NCBI GenBank assembly: GCA_051294375.1
Contig: CM119268.1
Location: 22,325,942-22,389,941 of the forward strand
DNA from: Paraspadella gotoi
Lineage: Eukaryota > Chaetognatha
Direction of reading: 5' to 3'
Length of the DNA: 64,000 bases
A program made the translations under genes and the position numbers. Positions 35,301 to 48,901 of this stretch are shown one piece after another. Numbering within the stretch: position 1 is the stretch's first letter; every line of letters starts with the position of its first letter. A model generated the notes under the pieces. That model worked only from the letters and a program-made list of their open reading frames with translations. It searched no databases and was not told the DNA's origin.

Positions 35301-36493
35301 GCGCTTCTATTACCTGTAGGTTATAACAATCGCGACTTTATTTTTAGAATGGCAATTTTTGGGTTTGTGAACGCCTCCCATTTCCGTGTTTTGCCTGAAA
35401 AATTGCAACCTTTATTTTGGTGACTGTTCAGGTGTACACAGTCTTGACTTAAAGATTGCAGTGTCTTGCAATGAAATAAAACCAATGTAATAATTATCCA
35501 TTCATTAACAAACATCCCTGATTTTGGATAGTCTATGCCTATGGCGAGTTATGGTCTCCATTCCTTTTACAAGATGATGCACCGTTCCTCTAAAACTTTC
35601 GCTACTTTAACTCTACTTTGGCTCCACCGTTTTCTTGCTTTATACCTCCACGGTTCTTTGTCCTTCATCTGCACGCCAGGTTTCTTGATGGCCAATTGCC
35701 AAGACCTGAAGTCTTTGTAGCCCATTCGCTGCCACAATGGACCTGGAAAGTTCTAAATATCTCTTAGCCTGTGTTTAACAGCGGATGATCTTTGAATTTA
35801 ATTCATGATATCTTTTTATATATGAAATGAGAGTTTAGCAATTTTTTGTTTCATTCTATTTTAATTTTAGTCTTGAGTCTTGGTTTAAAGTTAGTGTAAG
35901 GATTGACTGACCTAGAGTAACATTGAGTACGACGCAATCGGGAAAGCTTTGATTCATTGGGAAGAGGCGACTTGGCTCAACTGCGAGAGAAAGGCCTGTT
36001 AAAGAAGGGCCTGATGGAGCGAGGCCTGCTTGATCGCTGCCTGGTGGGGTATATTCGGCTGTGGAATTGCCTGTTGGAGCGTTTCGGGTATTAAGAATGA
36101 CTAAGTTTTGAAATCGTTCACAAATGAAAAAAATTTAAAAAATAAAGAAAAAGAGACAAAAAGAAAAAAGAAAAAATGAATAAAAAAAAAGAAAAAAGAG
36201 AAAGAACAGAAAAGAAAACAGAAAAGAAGATAAAAAAAATTAAACAAAAACAGAAAATAAAATAGAAAAGAAAACAGAAAAGAAAACAAAAAAAAGAAAA
36301 AAAATAGAAAAGAAAAAAAAAGGAGAGAAAAGAGAAGAGAAAATAGAAAAAAACAGAAAAGACAGAAAAAAAAACAGAAAAGAAAACAGAAAATAAAAAA
36401 GAAAAGAAAGAAATTTACCTGAAACTCGTAATAAAATCTCACGCTTGGATTGATGAGACGTGAATTGCAAAATGTTTTTTTCGATGAGAATCA
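31623..36493 (-). CDS. Beta-1,4-galactosyltransferase-family (GT7) gene, paralogue D
   Basis: Exons in transcript order: 36419-36493 (weak), 35912-36100 (Pro/Gly/Ser stem ending in FPDC), 35646-35742 (GPLWQRMGY), 35314-35394 (GGVHKPKNC), 35027-35151 (DREEHLRIFL, DYQIFVVEQGGD), 34082-34250 (CFFFHDIDLIPEDE), 33862-33998 (FWAWGGEDDDF), 33191-33293 (HYTMLFH), 31623-31767 (DGLNTL, stop TGA). It is the most divergent paralogue: DID replaces DVD, WAWGG replaces WGWGG, and TYR replaces PFR before the (N/D)RE exon. Exon 33191-33293 ends in a GC donor (GCAAGA) instead of GT. Three of its exon 3' edges are repeated in tandem in the following intron or flank (34790-35027, 32820-33191, 31450-31690). All frames stay open. 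The first coding exon is uncertain. Confidence 0.85.
31971..32748. mobile_element. Inverted pair of hammerhead-bearing retroelement termini, pair 2, with nested inner inverted repeat
   Basis: Outer arms 31971-32096 and 32621-32748 are inverted (ATTAGTAGAAATAAGTTTGA at the tip). Inside, 32311-32371 and 32537-32598 form a second inverted repeat (ACATTAGTAACAATACATTG). Two (GA)n runs lie between. The whole could fold into one long hairpin. Confidence 0.65.
32654..32700 (+). ncRNA. Hammerhead-ribozyme-like motif with plausible stem III
   Basis: CTGAAGA, stem GGCTT/AAGCC, GAAACAT, a ten-base loop, then ATGTA, which can pair ACAT with ATGT and would place cleavage after the GTA triplet. The inverted partner at 32025-32064 has CTAAAGA. 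Confidence 0.5.
32820..33191 (-). repeat. 60-base tandem repeat copying an exon edge and its splice donor (gene D)
   Basis: Six extra units follow exon 33191-33293. Each has CCAAAAAG plus a donor-like GCAAG, GAAAG, GTAAG or GCGAG, then GAGAACCCTTAAAACAACAT and an AT-rich remainder. Confidence 0.8.
33641..33678 (-). ncRNA. Hammerhead-ribozyme-like motif with minimal stem III
   Basis: Minus strand CTGATGA, stem GACTC/GAGTC, GAAACGTGTCC. GAAAC-GT-GTC fits the very short stem III reported for Penelope-type hammerheads. Confidence 0.55.
34550..34768 (+). mobile_element. SINE-like element, copy 6
   Basis: Full-length plus-oriented member in an intron of paralogue D, directly beside the 47-base exon-edge repeat array (34790-35027). 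Confidence 0.65.
34790..35027 (-). repeat. 47-base tandem repeat copying an exon edge and its splice donor (gene D)
   Basis: Five extra units follow the 3' end of exon 35027-35151. Each repeats the last 27 coding bases (ending GCATTCAATAAAG) plus the donor GTATGG and a short intron piece. The four nearest units are essentially identical and the farthest is diverged. Confidence 0.85.
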
Positions 36494-36552
36494 CTGGTGA
36501 ATTAAGAAAGAAAATTGATTGAGAAAATCTTGAAAACTTCCTTCCCCCGTTT

Positions 36553-36785
36553 TTTGTTCGGCCCCAATTTTTTAAAAACGCCCCATTTCTGCTTTTACTT
36601 TTAAAATTAAAAATTAGAGTTAAGGATTAGCTTTTGGATTAGGGTCACAGATTAAGGTTTTTGGTTAAGGAATTGCATTTGGGATCATAGTTTAGGACTA
36701 GGGCTAGAAATTTAAAAAAAATTAAATTAAATTTATAAATTAAAAAAAAACAGAAATGTATCCGTTTCGTAAATTAGTGCCCTTA
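36553..36785. mobile_element. Telomere-like MITE, copy 6
   Basis: Starts GGCCCCAATTTTTTAAAAACG and CCCCATTTCTGC; interior of GGATTAG and GGTTAAGG units; ends near TTAGTGCCC. Confidence 0.5.
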
Positions 36786-36984
36786 GTTCGCTCACCTGTC
36801 GTTAGAATTATAGAAATTTTTAAGATTCGAACGTTTGTCAATTTCCCGAACATTTTTTGTGTTTTTTTTTATCATGAAATTTCGTTCGATTCGATCAATC
36901 AATCAGTTATGAGATTTTGATCAAAGTATTTTGTGTCGTTTTTCTTTTTTTTTTTTTTTGTTCATACTGCTTTTCCTTTTTTCT

Positions 36985-36987
36985 CGG

Positions 36988-37021
<34 letters not shown>

Positions 37022-37029
37022 CGACGACG
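36985..37029 (+). repeat. (ACG)n microsatellite
   Basis: About 14 GAC/ACG triplets. The rest of 36500-38100 holds a telomere-like MITE, a short hairpin and no exon I can support. Confidence 0.9.
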
Positions 37030-37706
37030 TTCAAACCCAAAACTTGAATTTGATTCGGGTTTTTTAATTGGATACCAAAACATTTTTTCAATATCCTGTT
37101 CCTTCGTTTGTTTGTTTTTTTTTTGTTGTGGTTGTTGTTTCTTTTCTTTTTTTAATCCCAATTCCGAGTTAAATCCAATAATTTTCTATTTATAGCATCG
37201 AAGGAAACGGATTGATCGTGTAAGAAATTTTGGGTAAATTTTAAGACAGTTGGGCCTGAAGGAGATTTGAAAACGATAGTAAATTTTAACTTCTAAACTA
37301 ACGAAATTATAACGCTTATAAAAACGGTTGAATAATCAAACGAGTTGAATATTAAATATTAAATAATGGCGACTTTGTCGATGAATATGACGCATGCGAA
37401 GAGGGAGAGAAAAAGGAACAGGTTACAAAAACTAGTTTGACGAGATCATCTAGATTCGAATGACCACGTGGTCGTCGGTCACAATGACCCTCAGGATTTT
37501 GTCATCGGTCAGGATCTCGGGTCGACCGACTAAAGTGGTCGAGACTCAGGAACTGATATCCTTTTTTTTTATTATTAAAAATTTAGAAAACGAAAGTGTT
37601 TTAGTTGCGCCGCAAGTACTCGCGGAGTAATTCTATACTTTATAGTCTATAAGTCACTTTTCGGTCGGTCTGTCGGTTGGTCCGTCAGTATGTCTGACCG
37701 TCGTTC

Positions 37707-37800
37707 TGTCCCACTTACGTTAAAATTGTATATAAATTATATTATATTATATTATATATTATTATATTATATTATATTCATTTTTAACGTAAGTGGGACA
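37707..37800. repeat. Inverted repeat with AT-rich loop
   Basis: TCCCACTTACGTTAAAA faces TTTTAACGTAAGTGGGA across a (TA)n-type loop: a short cruciform-prone hairpin. Confidence 0.7.
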
Positions 37801-38440
37801 TATTATAATATTTATATATATAGTATAATTCGCCTATAGTTACTTGCTCATTTGTTCAGACAGGAAAAAACCTCGAATTTAAGGGACTCCGAGCGCCGCC
37901 TTCAGGAAATCCTAAAACTATAAAGAAAAAAAGACGTAATTACGTGTGTCTCAATAAATACATGGGCTAAAAAAGTAGTCATGTCATGTCACGTCACGTC
38001 ATGTCTCATCATGTCATGTTACGACGAAATACACAGTGATAAGGCAGTCACTGCGACGCAACACATTTTGAATTACGATTCTTGTTTTTTTGTTTTTTTT
38101 TTGTTTTGTTTTCTTGTATTCCTCCTTCTCTTTCCTTTCCTCCTTCTCTCTCCCCCTTCTCCCCTCTCCTTTTCTCCTCTCTCTTCTTCTCTCTAACTAA
38201 TTTTCCTCCCTTCCCTCTCTTTTCATCCTCCCTCACTTCCTCCTCTCTCCCTTCCTTCCTCCCATCTCTTCTTCCTTCTCTCTCCCTTCCTCTCTTCCCC
38301 TCCCCTTCTTCCTCTTCTCTTCCTTCCAAATCCTCTTCCCCCCTCTCTCTCCTCCTCCTCTTTCTCTTCCTACTCCCTCCTCCCACCTTTCTCTCCCCTT
38401 CCTCTTCCCCCTTCCTTTCTTCCTCCGCTCTCTCCCTCAG

Positions 38441-40843
<2,403 letters not shown>

Positions 40844-41355
40844 GTAATCAATTGTTAATGAACAGTGAACAGTGAACAGTGAACAGTGAACCTTGTTGTT
40901 TCTTGCTCGATTGATTATAAACATTGATTTATGACTTTAGTAGTCCTATTTAGGCGAGTGATTTTGAATCAATTGCTGAGAAAGTTTTAAAAAAAGACGC
41001 AAATTGATCTTTTTTAAAAGTCGCAGAAATATACAAATCAAGTCGAACAAAAAAAAACACTTTTTTGTTTTAATGACGAAGATCGACTTTTGACTTTTGG
41101 ATTTTCAAGTTTAAAATGAAAAAAACAAGGAACTATGTTGTACTTTGAGCGTGACCAAGCTAACGTCTTTGACTGTATACTATACTATACTATGTTATAC
41201 AGTGTATAGTGTATACAATATCTTATGTGTTTTGTATAGTTTTATTCAATTAAGGTTAGTCTTTTTTCAGTCTAATTCCAGCATTTTTTAATGTGAAATT
41301 TACGAAAAAATATGTTAATTAGGTTTATAAAGTGAGTGATAGAGTGAATAAATAA

Positions 41356-41517
<162 letters not shown>

Positions 41518-41556
41518 ATTATTGATTGAGAAAGAAAGAAAGTAAGAGAGCGAGCA

Positions 41557-41884
41557 TTAATTCAAAATCCTAAACAAAGCAATTAATTGTTCTCCTTTTA
41601 CTCCCAAATTTCTACTCCCGTCCGTAGCACGTTGGCGAGCTCCTTTATCTCCTTCGCCACGAAGAATTCTTTTCTCGGAAAAGAGGAAAAGTGAATCCTT
41701 GCGATTTTCTGGCCTTCAGACTTTTCATGCACAATCCGCGACATCGTGACAGGATGAAGGTGAGGAAAACCGTTGGGGAATGAGACTTACCTTTTAAAGG
41801 CGAAGGCGCTAAGTGGGCTGAAGAGGGCGATCAGAAAATTCTTGTGAGTGATGAGAGAGAAACTTGTTTTGATACTTGACATGA
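41557..41884 (-). CDS. Candidate 3' exons of a minus-strand gene
   Basis: Segment 41791-41884 has an acceptor, an in-frame ATG, a hydrophobic core (NFLIALFSPLSAFAF) and a strong donor GTAAGTC. Its entry phase fits the exit of the secreted peptide exon at 43371. Downstream, 41557-41720 is open in more than one frame, and one frame encodes KIARIHFSSFPRKEFFVAKE and ends in TAA. The acceptor that joins them is ambiguous, because several AG sites lie within 30 bases. No family is recognised. Confidence 0.25.
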
Positions 41885-42000
41885 CTTAAAATTGGAATTC
41901 AAGTCAAGTGAATGAGCGAAGGATTATATTTATTAAAAATAATTTGGATAACTAGGGATTAGGTAAATTTGCTAAAATTATACTCGTTTTTTAATGTTTT

Positions 42001-42089
42001 TTTAGAGGTAATAACGAAAAATCCGTTGTAACAGCAATTTAGTTTTTATTATTGCTGTTACAACGGATTTTTCGTTATTACCTCTAAAC
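42001..42089. repeat. Perfect 38-base inverted repeat with 12-base loop
   Basis: TTTAGAGGTAATAACGAAAA and the next 18 bases are repeated exactly in inverse at 42052-42089. No mismatch or bulge. Confidence 0.9.
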
Positions 42090-42109
42090 TAATTCAAACA
42101 GCAAAAAGA

Positions 42110-43360
42110 AAGTCAAAATACAATGTTTTTTTTTAAAAATAGTAAATAAGAATTGCGAGTTGTTTAATCGCTAGATATATTTAAATAAGAATGTGAAAAG
42201 TCTCGAAAAGTAACCCAAAAAATATGACAGTGAGAGACGAATGAAAATAATTAAAAGTATTCAAAACATATGATAAAAACCATTGCGAGACTTTAAAAGA
42301 AATTGATTTCTAAATCAAAACAGATTAAACTTTTTTTTTAAATATGCGTTGTTTGCGTTTGTGTCTTTTCATTGGAGGAATTTTTGATTCTTCTATTTTT
42401 GTTTTTTCTTGTCTTTTTTCTGGACAGTAAAATTATTCTATTATTAAAAATAATAAAATGACTTTATTATTATTTTTTTTTAAATAATACTTTTCATTAT
42501 TAATCAAAGAGAACTTGATTAAGAAACAAGTTTGAGCAAACAATGTCGGATCTGCCTACGATAATTAAGCGGTAATCAGCTAATCAGATGATAATTTAAT
42601 TTTTTTAAATCGCATCATTTTTTTCAACTCGCATCATTTTTTTCAACTTGCATCATTATTTTAACTTGCATAATTTTTTTAACTGGCATCATTTTTTAAT
42701 TTGCATCATTTTTTCATATTAATTAATTAATTAAAACATTTATTAGTAAACGTAAATAATAAAGATTAAAGTAATTGTGACTTATGTTTTTTCCATTTAA
42801 ACTGATTTCCACTGGCACATTCCATCAAAAACTTAATATCTAGCTTTCTTAACACACTTTCCTACGCCGCACACAAAATTTCATCTCAATCAATTAATTC
42901 AATTATAATTAATTTGTGTAATTATGGGTTAAAACAAGTAAAAAGATTTCAGTAAATGTGACTCATATTTTTTTTCATTTAAACTCATTACCACTAGCAC
43001 GTTTCCAATGAAACTTTATATCAAGCTATATCCAGCTTCATTACACACTTTCCTACCCACACACAAAATTTCATTCCAATCCAGCCATCCAATCACGAGT
43101 AATTGGAGCTTTTTGCTAAGGCGTTCCGGACGGACGGACATGGTTTTTTTTTTTTTTTTTTTTTGCATAATTTATCATAATTCGATGTTTTGACATGATA
43201 TAAGTGAGTGCCCGACAAGATTGAGGGGACGGACCGACGGACCGACAAAGTCAATTATAAAAATCGTATCGACACAGGCGTCCTCATTTGGAGCTATAAT
43301 TTTTTTAAAGAATAGCTTGAATAATATTAGATGTATAATTATATAATTGATAATAACAAC
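42110..43360. other. AT-rich stretch without a supported gene
   Basis: Contains GCATCATTTTTTTCAACT units (42610-42715), a near-repeat of about 130 bases (42780-42880 and 42957-43090) and GGACGGACGGACA-type motifs. No exon supported. Confidence 0.5.
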
Positions 43361-43370
43361 ATTGGATCAC

Positions 43371-44120
43371 CTCTGAGCCAAGGAGGCACATCCGGTTCTT
43401 CGATCTTGACTTGATCCGGTTCGACTTCCTCTTGTCTTCGCCAACGAGGAAATCCCGACTCTTCAATCTTCACTTGGTTTTGTCTTCTTTCTGATTTTTA
43501 AATATTAGGTTTTTTTTTAAATTTCACATTAACTTAGCTTAAAATGTCCAAATTGTTAAGCATTACCTCTCAGCCATGGAGGTATATCCGGTTCTTCGAT
43601 TTGTTCCTGCTTTTGTCCTGGAGTAAAGCATATAAAGCAATAAAGCATGAGAGAGAGAAGCACGGATCATAAAATGTACAAAAAAATGAACACTGTAAAA
43701 AGAAATATATGGTTTAAAGTTTTGTGATAATTATTTTAGAGATATTGAGGAGACAGTGATAAATGTTATGTGTTAGTGACAGAACCGTTCAATATAAGCA
43801 GTCCCTGAGGTTCGGATCAGGCTGTAACACCGCGGGTTAAGCGCCCTGTACCTCTGGGCTAGAACCTCTGGGCTAGAACCCCGGACCTTTGGGTTGGAAG
43901 GCGAATGACTTGCCTCCAGCACTAATGGCCGCTGATGAACGGTTGGTGGATTTTAGTCCACCATAATATTTAACTTACCGACGACGCCACAATATTTATA
44001 ATTAGACATTTTATGCATATTAATGGTATATCAGATCAATTTTTTCTCTCAATCTTTACCTGAAACGACGACGACGACGACGACGAAGACGTAAACAAGA
44101 AACAGAGAAACGAATTTCAT
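43371..44120 (-). CDS. Secreted repeat-peptide precursor-like gene, unassigned
   Basis: Exons in transcript order: 44060-44120 (ATG at 44118-44120), 43567-43617, 43371-43490, with consensus GT-AG borders and matching phase 1. Exon 1 is a classic secretion signal: Met-Lys-Phe, then a Leu/Val/Tyr core ending in a poly-Val run and Ser-Gly. The mature part contains three related units, QIEEPDIPPWLR, VKIEESGFPRWRR and VKIEEPDVPPWLR. Arg-Arg pairs are followed by Gln, which would yield peptides starting with pyroglutamate if cut by a prohormone convertase. This layout resembles neuropeptide or secreted peptide precursors, but I recognise no known peptide. The third exon ends in a donor (GTGATC), so more exons follow; candidates lie at 41557-41884. 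A TATA-like box lies about 50 bases upstream of the ATG. Confidence 0.55.
43750..43963 (-). mobile_element. SINE-like element, copy 7
   Basis: Minus-oriented member lying in the first intron of the secreted repeat-peptide gene; the A-box-like part is partly deleted. Confidence 0.6.
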
Positions 44121-44170
44121 TTTGATTTTGATTTTTGATTTTTTACTGTCCAATTTGATGACCCGACTTC

Positions 44171-44180
44171 TTTTAAATAG
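44171..44180 (-). promoter_or_regulatory. TATA-like box upstream of the secreted repeat-peptide gene
   Basis: On the minus strand the sequence reads CTATTTAAAA about 50 bases before the ATG at 44120, with a TCA-type initiator-like site about 25 bases further on. The spacing suits a focused RNA polymerase II promoter, with a short 5' leader before the signal-peptide exon. Confidence 0.4.
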
Positions 44181-45341
44181 TCTGTATTTGATACAGTGAG
44201 GAATGCTAATATCGAAAATATTTTGAATTATTACTTTTACTGTTTATTCTATCAATAATTGTATTTCAACCTAGCCAGTCCTTGGGCATTAAACGGTCTG
44301 ACTGTAAATGTGTACAGTCGAAATAAGGATTTGAATTCTAAAACAGAACTTTCGTTTCAAGCGAACTTCACAGTCCTCTCCCTCCCCAAGCACCCCCCCC
44401 CCTTTCTCACTCAATCGGCGTCTCTTGAATTTAATCCCGAGATTTTTTTATGGCGTCAAAAAATGGATCGAGTGAATCTCACGTCTCGTGATTCATAGCG
44501 TTTCGCTATTCACAAAAACAAAATGATACGTTTGTGGTGTGAACTGTTTTCACAGGTGCTGATTTTAAACTTGATCAATTGATAAACTGAATTGATATGA
44601 AATTGTTAAAATTACTATAATTTTTTTAAAAAAATTACTAATAAAACTTAAATATTATTATTAATTATTTCTTCAATAATTAAGCTATCTTGTCTCTGAC
44701 TTTGGACAGGCTTTGGTGGTTTAAGGCCTCCATCACCCTTACAAGATAATAACTTACCAAGAACCTGCAAGCTTTCAATCCAGAATCTTTCACGGTCTCG
44801 TTTATTCACTTCATAGTACTTCACTTTTGGAAATCACTACTTCATTTGATTACCAAAACAACTATTATAGATAATATTTATAATACAGATATATCGTGAA
44901 TAAAATTCAGTCCCGTCGATTCGATACAGTGAGTCCAAATATCCGAATCCTTAAATCTCTTAAATCCTTTAAATCTCTTAAATCCTTTATAAATCTCTTA
45001 AATCCTTTTTTAAATCTCTTAAAATCCTTTAAATCCCTTAAATCCAAAGTCAGGTTTTTCGATATGACGGAGCGAAAAAAAAATCGTCTACGAGTAAATC
45101 TTCTTGGCGACGATCGAGTTGAACTAAATTATAGTTAAATATTAATTAAATCGAAAGTTTAGAGAAAAGGAAAATTTTAAATAGTGAAGATATTTTGTTT
45201 TAAGCTTATATTAATTACGAGCCTCGATTTTTAATCTCGCTTTTACTTTCACGTGGTGTGTCGAATCCACTCCTGTAACCACAATTTAGTAAGTGAACAG
45301 GGTGATTCGAGACGAAATCAAGTAGAATTGATTTCCTTCAG

Positions 45342-45398
45342 AATACAGCACATAAAACAAGACGGTGTCAATATTTTGGGCAGAGGGAATCAATACAG
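45342..45398 (+). CDS. Possible small exon of the plus-strand gene
   Basis: A 57-base open stretch lies between an acceptor (TTCCTTCAG) and a donor (CAG before GTTTGG). It keeps phase 0 on both sides and encodes 19 residues rich in Arg, Gln and Thr. A 16-base unit at 45420-45435 also has AG and GTAAGG borders. Neither, alone or combined, gives the phase needed by the exon at 45764. Support is splice signals only, so treat it as a candidate. Confidence 0.25.
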
Positions 45399-45593
45399 GT
45401 TTGGGTTTCTTTTATACAGGTTCATCGGATCGGAGGTAAGGATAAAATTCACCGGCCCTTTGTTCATTGGCTGGCGCCATTTGTTCATTGGCCAATGAGA
45501 ATGTTCCATTCTACTTCCGGCGGAGTTTGCTCGCGTCGCCGAGCCGATTTCGATTTTGGAGTCTCGATTCCTCTGCGATGCTCTGACTGCTTC

Positions 45594-45763
<170 letters not shown>

Positions 45764-45981
45764 GTCCGCCCTCTCCCCAAATGCATCGCCGGATGTTCAT
45801 TTTTTCGACTCGATCTCCGATCGTCGACCGCAGCTGCTCCTCCGACGGCCAACGACGGAACAACTTCTCGAGGAAATCTTGGCTTCGGGGATGATGGCGG
45901 GACCCGGCGACGAAGAAGACGACGACGATGTCGCCGATTATGATGCCGAAGCCGGTCGAGGGAGGTGAAGAGAGAGATGAG

Positions 45982-46013
<32 letters not shown>

Positions 46014-47221
46014 GATGGATTCCATAACTTTCCTAATTGAATTCTCTCCTCTTTCCCCTTGCCCTTTCCCACTATCCCTCCCTCCTTCCTCTCCCTTCAT
46101 CCCCTCCCCCTCTTCCGTTCTCTCCCTCCCCTCCTCCTCCCCTCCCTCTCTCTCTTCCTCTTTTTCCTCCCTCCCCTCCTCCTCTTTCCTCCCCCTCTCT
46201 TTCCTCCCTCCCCTCTTCCTCTTTCCTCCCTTCCCCTTCTCCCTCCTCCTCTTCCTCCCCTCTCCTCTCCTCCCTCCTCCCTCCCCTCCTTCTTCTCCTC
46301 CCCCCGTTCCTCCCTTCCTCCCCTCCTCTTCCTCCTTCCCCCTTCCTCCCTTTCCCTCTTCCCTCCTCCCCTCCTCTTCTTCCTCCCCCTTCCTCCTTCC
46401 TCTCCTGCCCTCTTCCTCTCTTCCCCCCCATTCCTCCCTCCCCTCTTCCTCTCTTCCCTCCCTCCCCTCCTCTTCTTCCTTCCCTCCTCCTTCCCTTCCC
46501 TCCCTGCCCTCTTCTCTCCTCCCCCCTCTTCCTCCTCCCTCCCTTCCCCTGCCTCCTCCTCCTAAGATTCTCAAATCGGGAGCGGGTTCGATCTCGCTTC
46601 AGACCCGGATGTGGACCCGGATGTGGAACCCGAACCGCGAAATTCGTTTCTCGAGCGACGAAGATCTGAGACGTTTTGGAATTTGGCGGGAAAATATGAC
46701 GACGGCGTCGTTTATTTTTATCAAGTGGGTTGTTGTTGTCGTCGTCGTCGTTGTTATTGTTGTTGTTATGGTAATCGTCGTTGCTGATTTTTGGTGGCCA
46801 TTGTTCTTAGCTTGTTTGTTTTTTATTCATTTTCCTTTTATTGTTTTTTCATTTGTTTTAATTTTTTGTAATTTGTTTTGCTTAATTGATATATTTTTTT
46901 TTAATTCATGTCCTATCCATTTATTTTTGTAATTATAATAATCGTGTTATTGTGTTTTTTTTTCTGTCGGTGTTGTTTTCTTTTTTTTAAATACATTCAT
47001 ATTTTCTAAAACGCAAAACGTTACCCTGTATCTATCTCTCTCTTATTCTACCCGACATTATCCGCCAAAACCCGACAGGACAGATTGTGTCGGCAAATAA
47101 AGAAAGAGGACGAATATCGCGCCGGACACAAATGGACTCGTCGGAATCGGTTTTACCGACTAGAGTGGCGGCTTTTGTCGGCCGAGGAGGCCGCGGTTAT
47201 AATTCAGGCCGCGTGGAGAGG
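45764..47221 (+). CDS. Middle exons of the plus-strand gene, acidic segment and first half of an IQ motif
   Basis: Exon 45764-45964 (or ending at 45954) encodes SPDVHFFDSISD-type sequence, TTEQLLEEILASGMM and an acidic GDEEDDDDVADYD run. Exon 46567-46724 encodes DPDVDPDVEPEPRNSFLERR and GKYDDGVVYFYQ. Exon 47079-47221 encodes a basic helix followed by LSAEEAAVIIQAAWRG, the N-terminal half of an IQ calmodulin-binding motif. Phases 46724/47079 (0) and 47221/60420 (2) agree. The strong donor at 45965 does not fit the frame of exon 46567, whereas the weaker donor at 45955 (GTCGAG) does. Two exons are preceded by sense-strand pyrimidine tracts of about 165 bases (45598-45763) and more than 500 bases (46030-46566). 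Confidence 0.65.
46030..46566 (+). repeat. Long pyrimidine tract ending at a splice acceptor
   Basis: Over 500 bases almost purely C/T (TCCTCC, CCCTCC units), ending CCTCCTCCTAAG, the acceptor of exon 46567. Opposing purine-strand frames are artefacts. Confidence 0.85.
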
Positions 47222-47299
47222 GTGAGAGATTTTTGGGTTTGGGTGGTGAGTGGCATTGGGTGAGTTGGTGACTGGTTATTGACAGAGAAAACGAATTCG

Positions 47300-48660
47300 C
47301 TCTCTTTTCCAAAAACGTTTCATTTCGTTGCCTTAATCCCTTAATATTTAACCAAAACTGATAGCCCAATCCATAATCTTAATCCCTAATGCTAATTCTT
47401 AACCAAATCGTTAACCCTAATCAAAAATTTATTTCTTATATTTAAACTGTATTCTCTAACCCTAAAGCCATGTCATGTCCTTAACCTTAACTTAAATCTG
47501 TAACCTAATCCCACATCCTTTACTTTATTCTAACTCCTAATCCCTCATCCTTTACTTTATTCTAACCCCTAATCCCTCATCCTTTACTTTATTCTAGAGA
47601 GAGATTTTATTGTAAAGCCGCTAATCACCTGTCATCCTTTAATTTTATTCTAAACGCCCTAATACCCTCAATGCTTACTTTAATCTGTAACCCTAATCTA
47701 CCACATCCTTTACTTTATTCTAACTCCTAATCTCTCATCCTTTTATTTATCTAACTTTACTAATCTCCCCTTTAACTTATTCTAATCTCTCAATCCCTCA
47801 CCTAATTCCCTAATCACTCTTCTTTATATGCTCCCTACTTATCTACTATTTAACTCCTAATCCCTTCATCCTTTATTACTTATTCTAACCTACTAATCCC
47901 TCAATCCTTTACTTTTTCTTAATCCCTAATTCCCTCATGCCTTTCTTTATGTTAAGCTCCTAATCCTTCATCCTTTAGTTTATTCTAATCCTAATCCTTC
48001 ACATCCTTTACTTTATTCTAAGCCTACTAATGCTCTCTATCTTATACTTATTCTTAAGCCTAATTCTTCATCCTTTATTTATTTCTAAGCCCCTAATCCT
48101 CATCCTTTTACGTTGTATTTCTAAGCCTCATAATTACTTCATCCCTTACTTTATTGTGCTAACCCCTAATTCCATCATCCTTTGACTTTACTTCTAATAC
48201 GTAATCGCTCCTCCTTTACTTATTCTACCCCCTAATGCCCATCTCCTTTACCTTTACTTCAAACTCGCTAATCCTTTCCATCCTTTTACTTTATCTCCGC
48301 TAATGCCCTCATCTGATTATTCTAACCCTAATCCTCCTTTATTTTATCGTTAACCCCTAATCCTCATCCTTTACTTTATTTCTAACTCCTAATCCTTTCA
48401 TCCTTTACTTATCTAAATCTCTAATCCACATCCTTTACTTTTATTCTAACCTACTAATCCCTGGTCATGCCTTACTTTATTCTAACCCCTAATCCCACAT
48501 CTTTACTTTTATTCTAACTCCTAATCCTTTCATTCCATTTACTTTATTTCTAACCCCTAATCGACACATCCTTTACTTATTCTAACACTCTAAATCCCTC
48601 ATCCCTTTACTTTATCGTTAACCCCTAATCCCTCATCCTTTACTTTTAACTTTTCACAGC
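47300..48660 (-). repeat. Expanded telomere-like minisatellite
   Basis: About 40 degenerate units of roughly 31 bases (CTAATCCCTCATCCTTTACT followed by TTATTCTAAC). It begins with a family end of the telomere-like MITE (CTCTCTTTTCCAAAAACG at 47310), so it looks like an internal expansion of one. Indel noise increases rightwards. It recurs at 48902-49855. Confidence 0.7.
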
Positions 48661-48901
48661 TCTAACAGGAATCCCGTTTTAAAAAATACAATATTTTTTA
48701 AAAAAAATTTGTTATTTATATATATTAATAAATATTTAAAAGCTTCAGTGTAACAACCCAATAACTAATTCAACAAGTTGCATTGAAATCGATTTCAGTA
48801 ATAGAAGGAAAAAAGAAAATTTTTTGAGAAAAATAGAGTTATAAAAAGTTTTCCATTTCTGGCCCGCCCTGTATTCNNNNNNNNNNNNNNNNNNNNNNNN
48901 N

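Noticed and set aside
46037-46574. Pro/Ser-rich plus frames and Gly/Glu/Arg-rich minus frames
   Set aside because: By-product of the pyrimidine tract before the acceptor of exon 46567.
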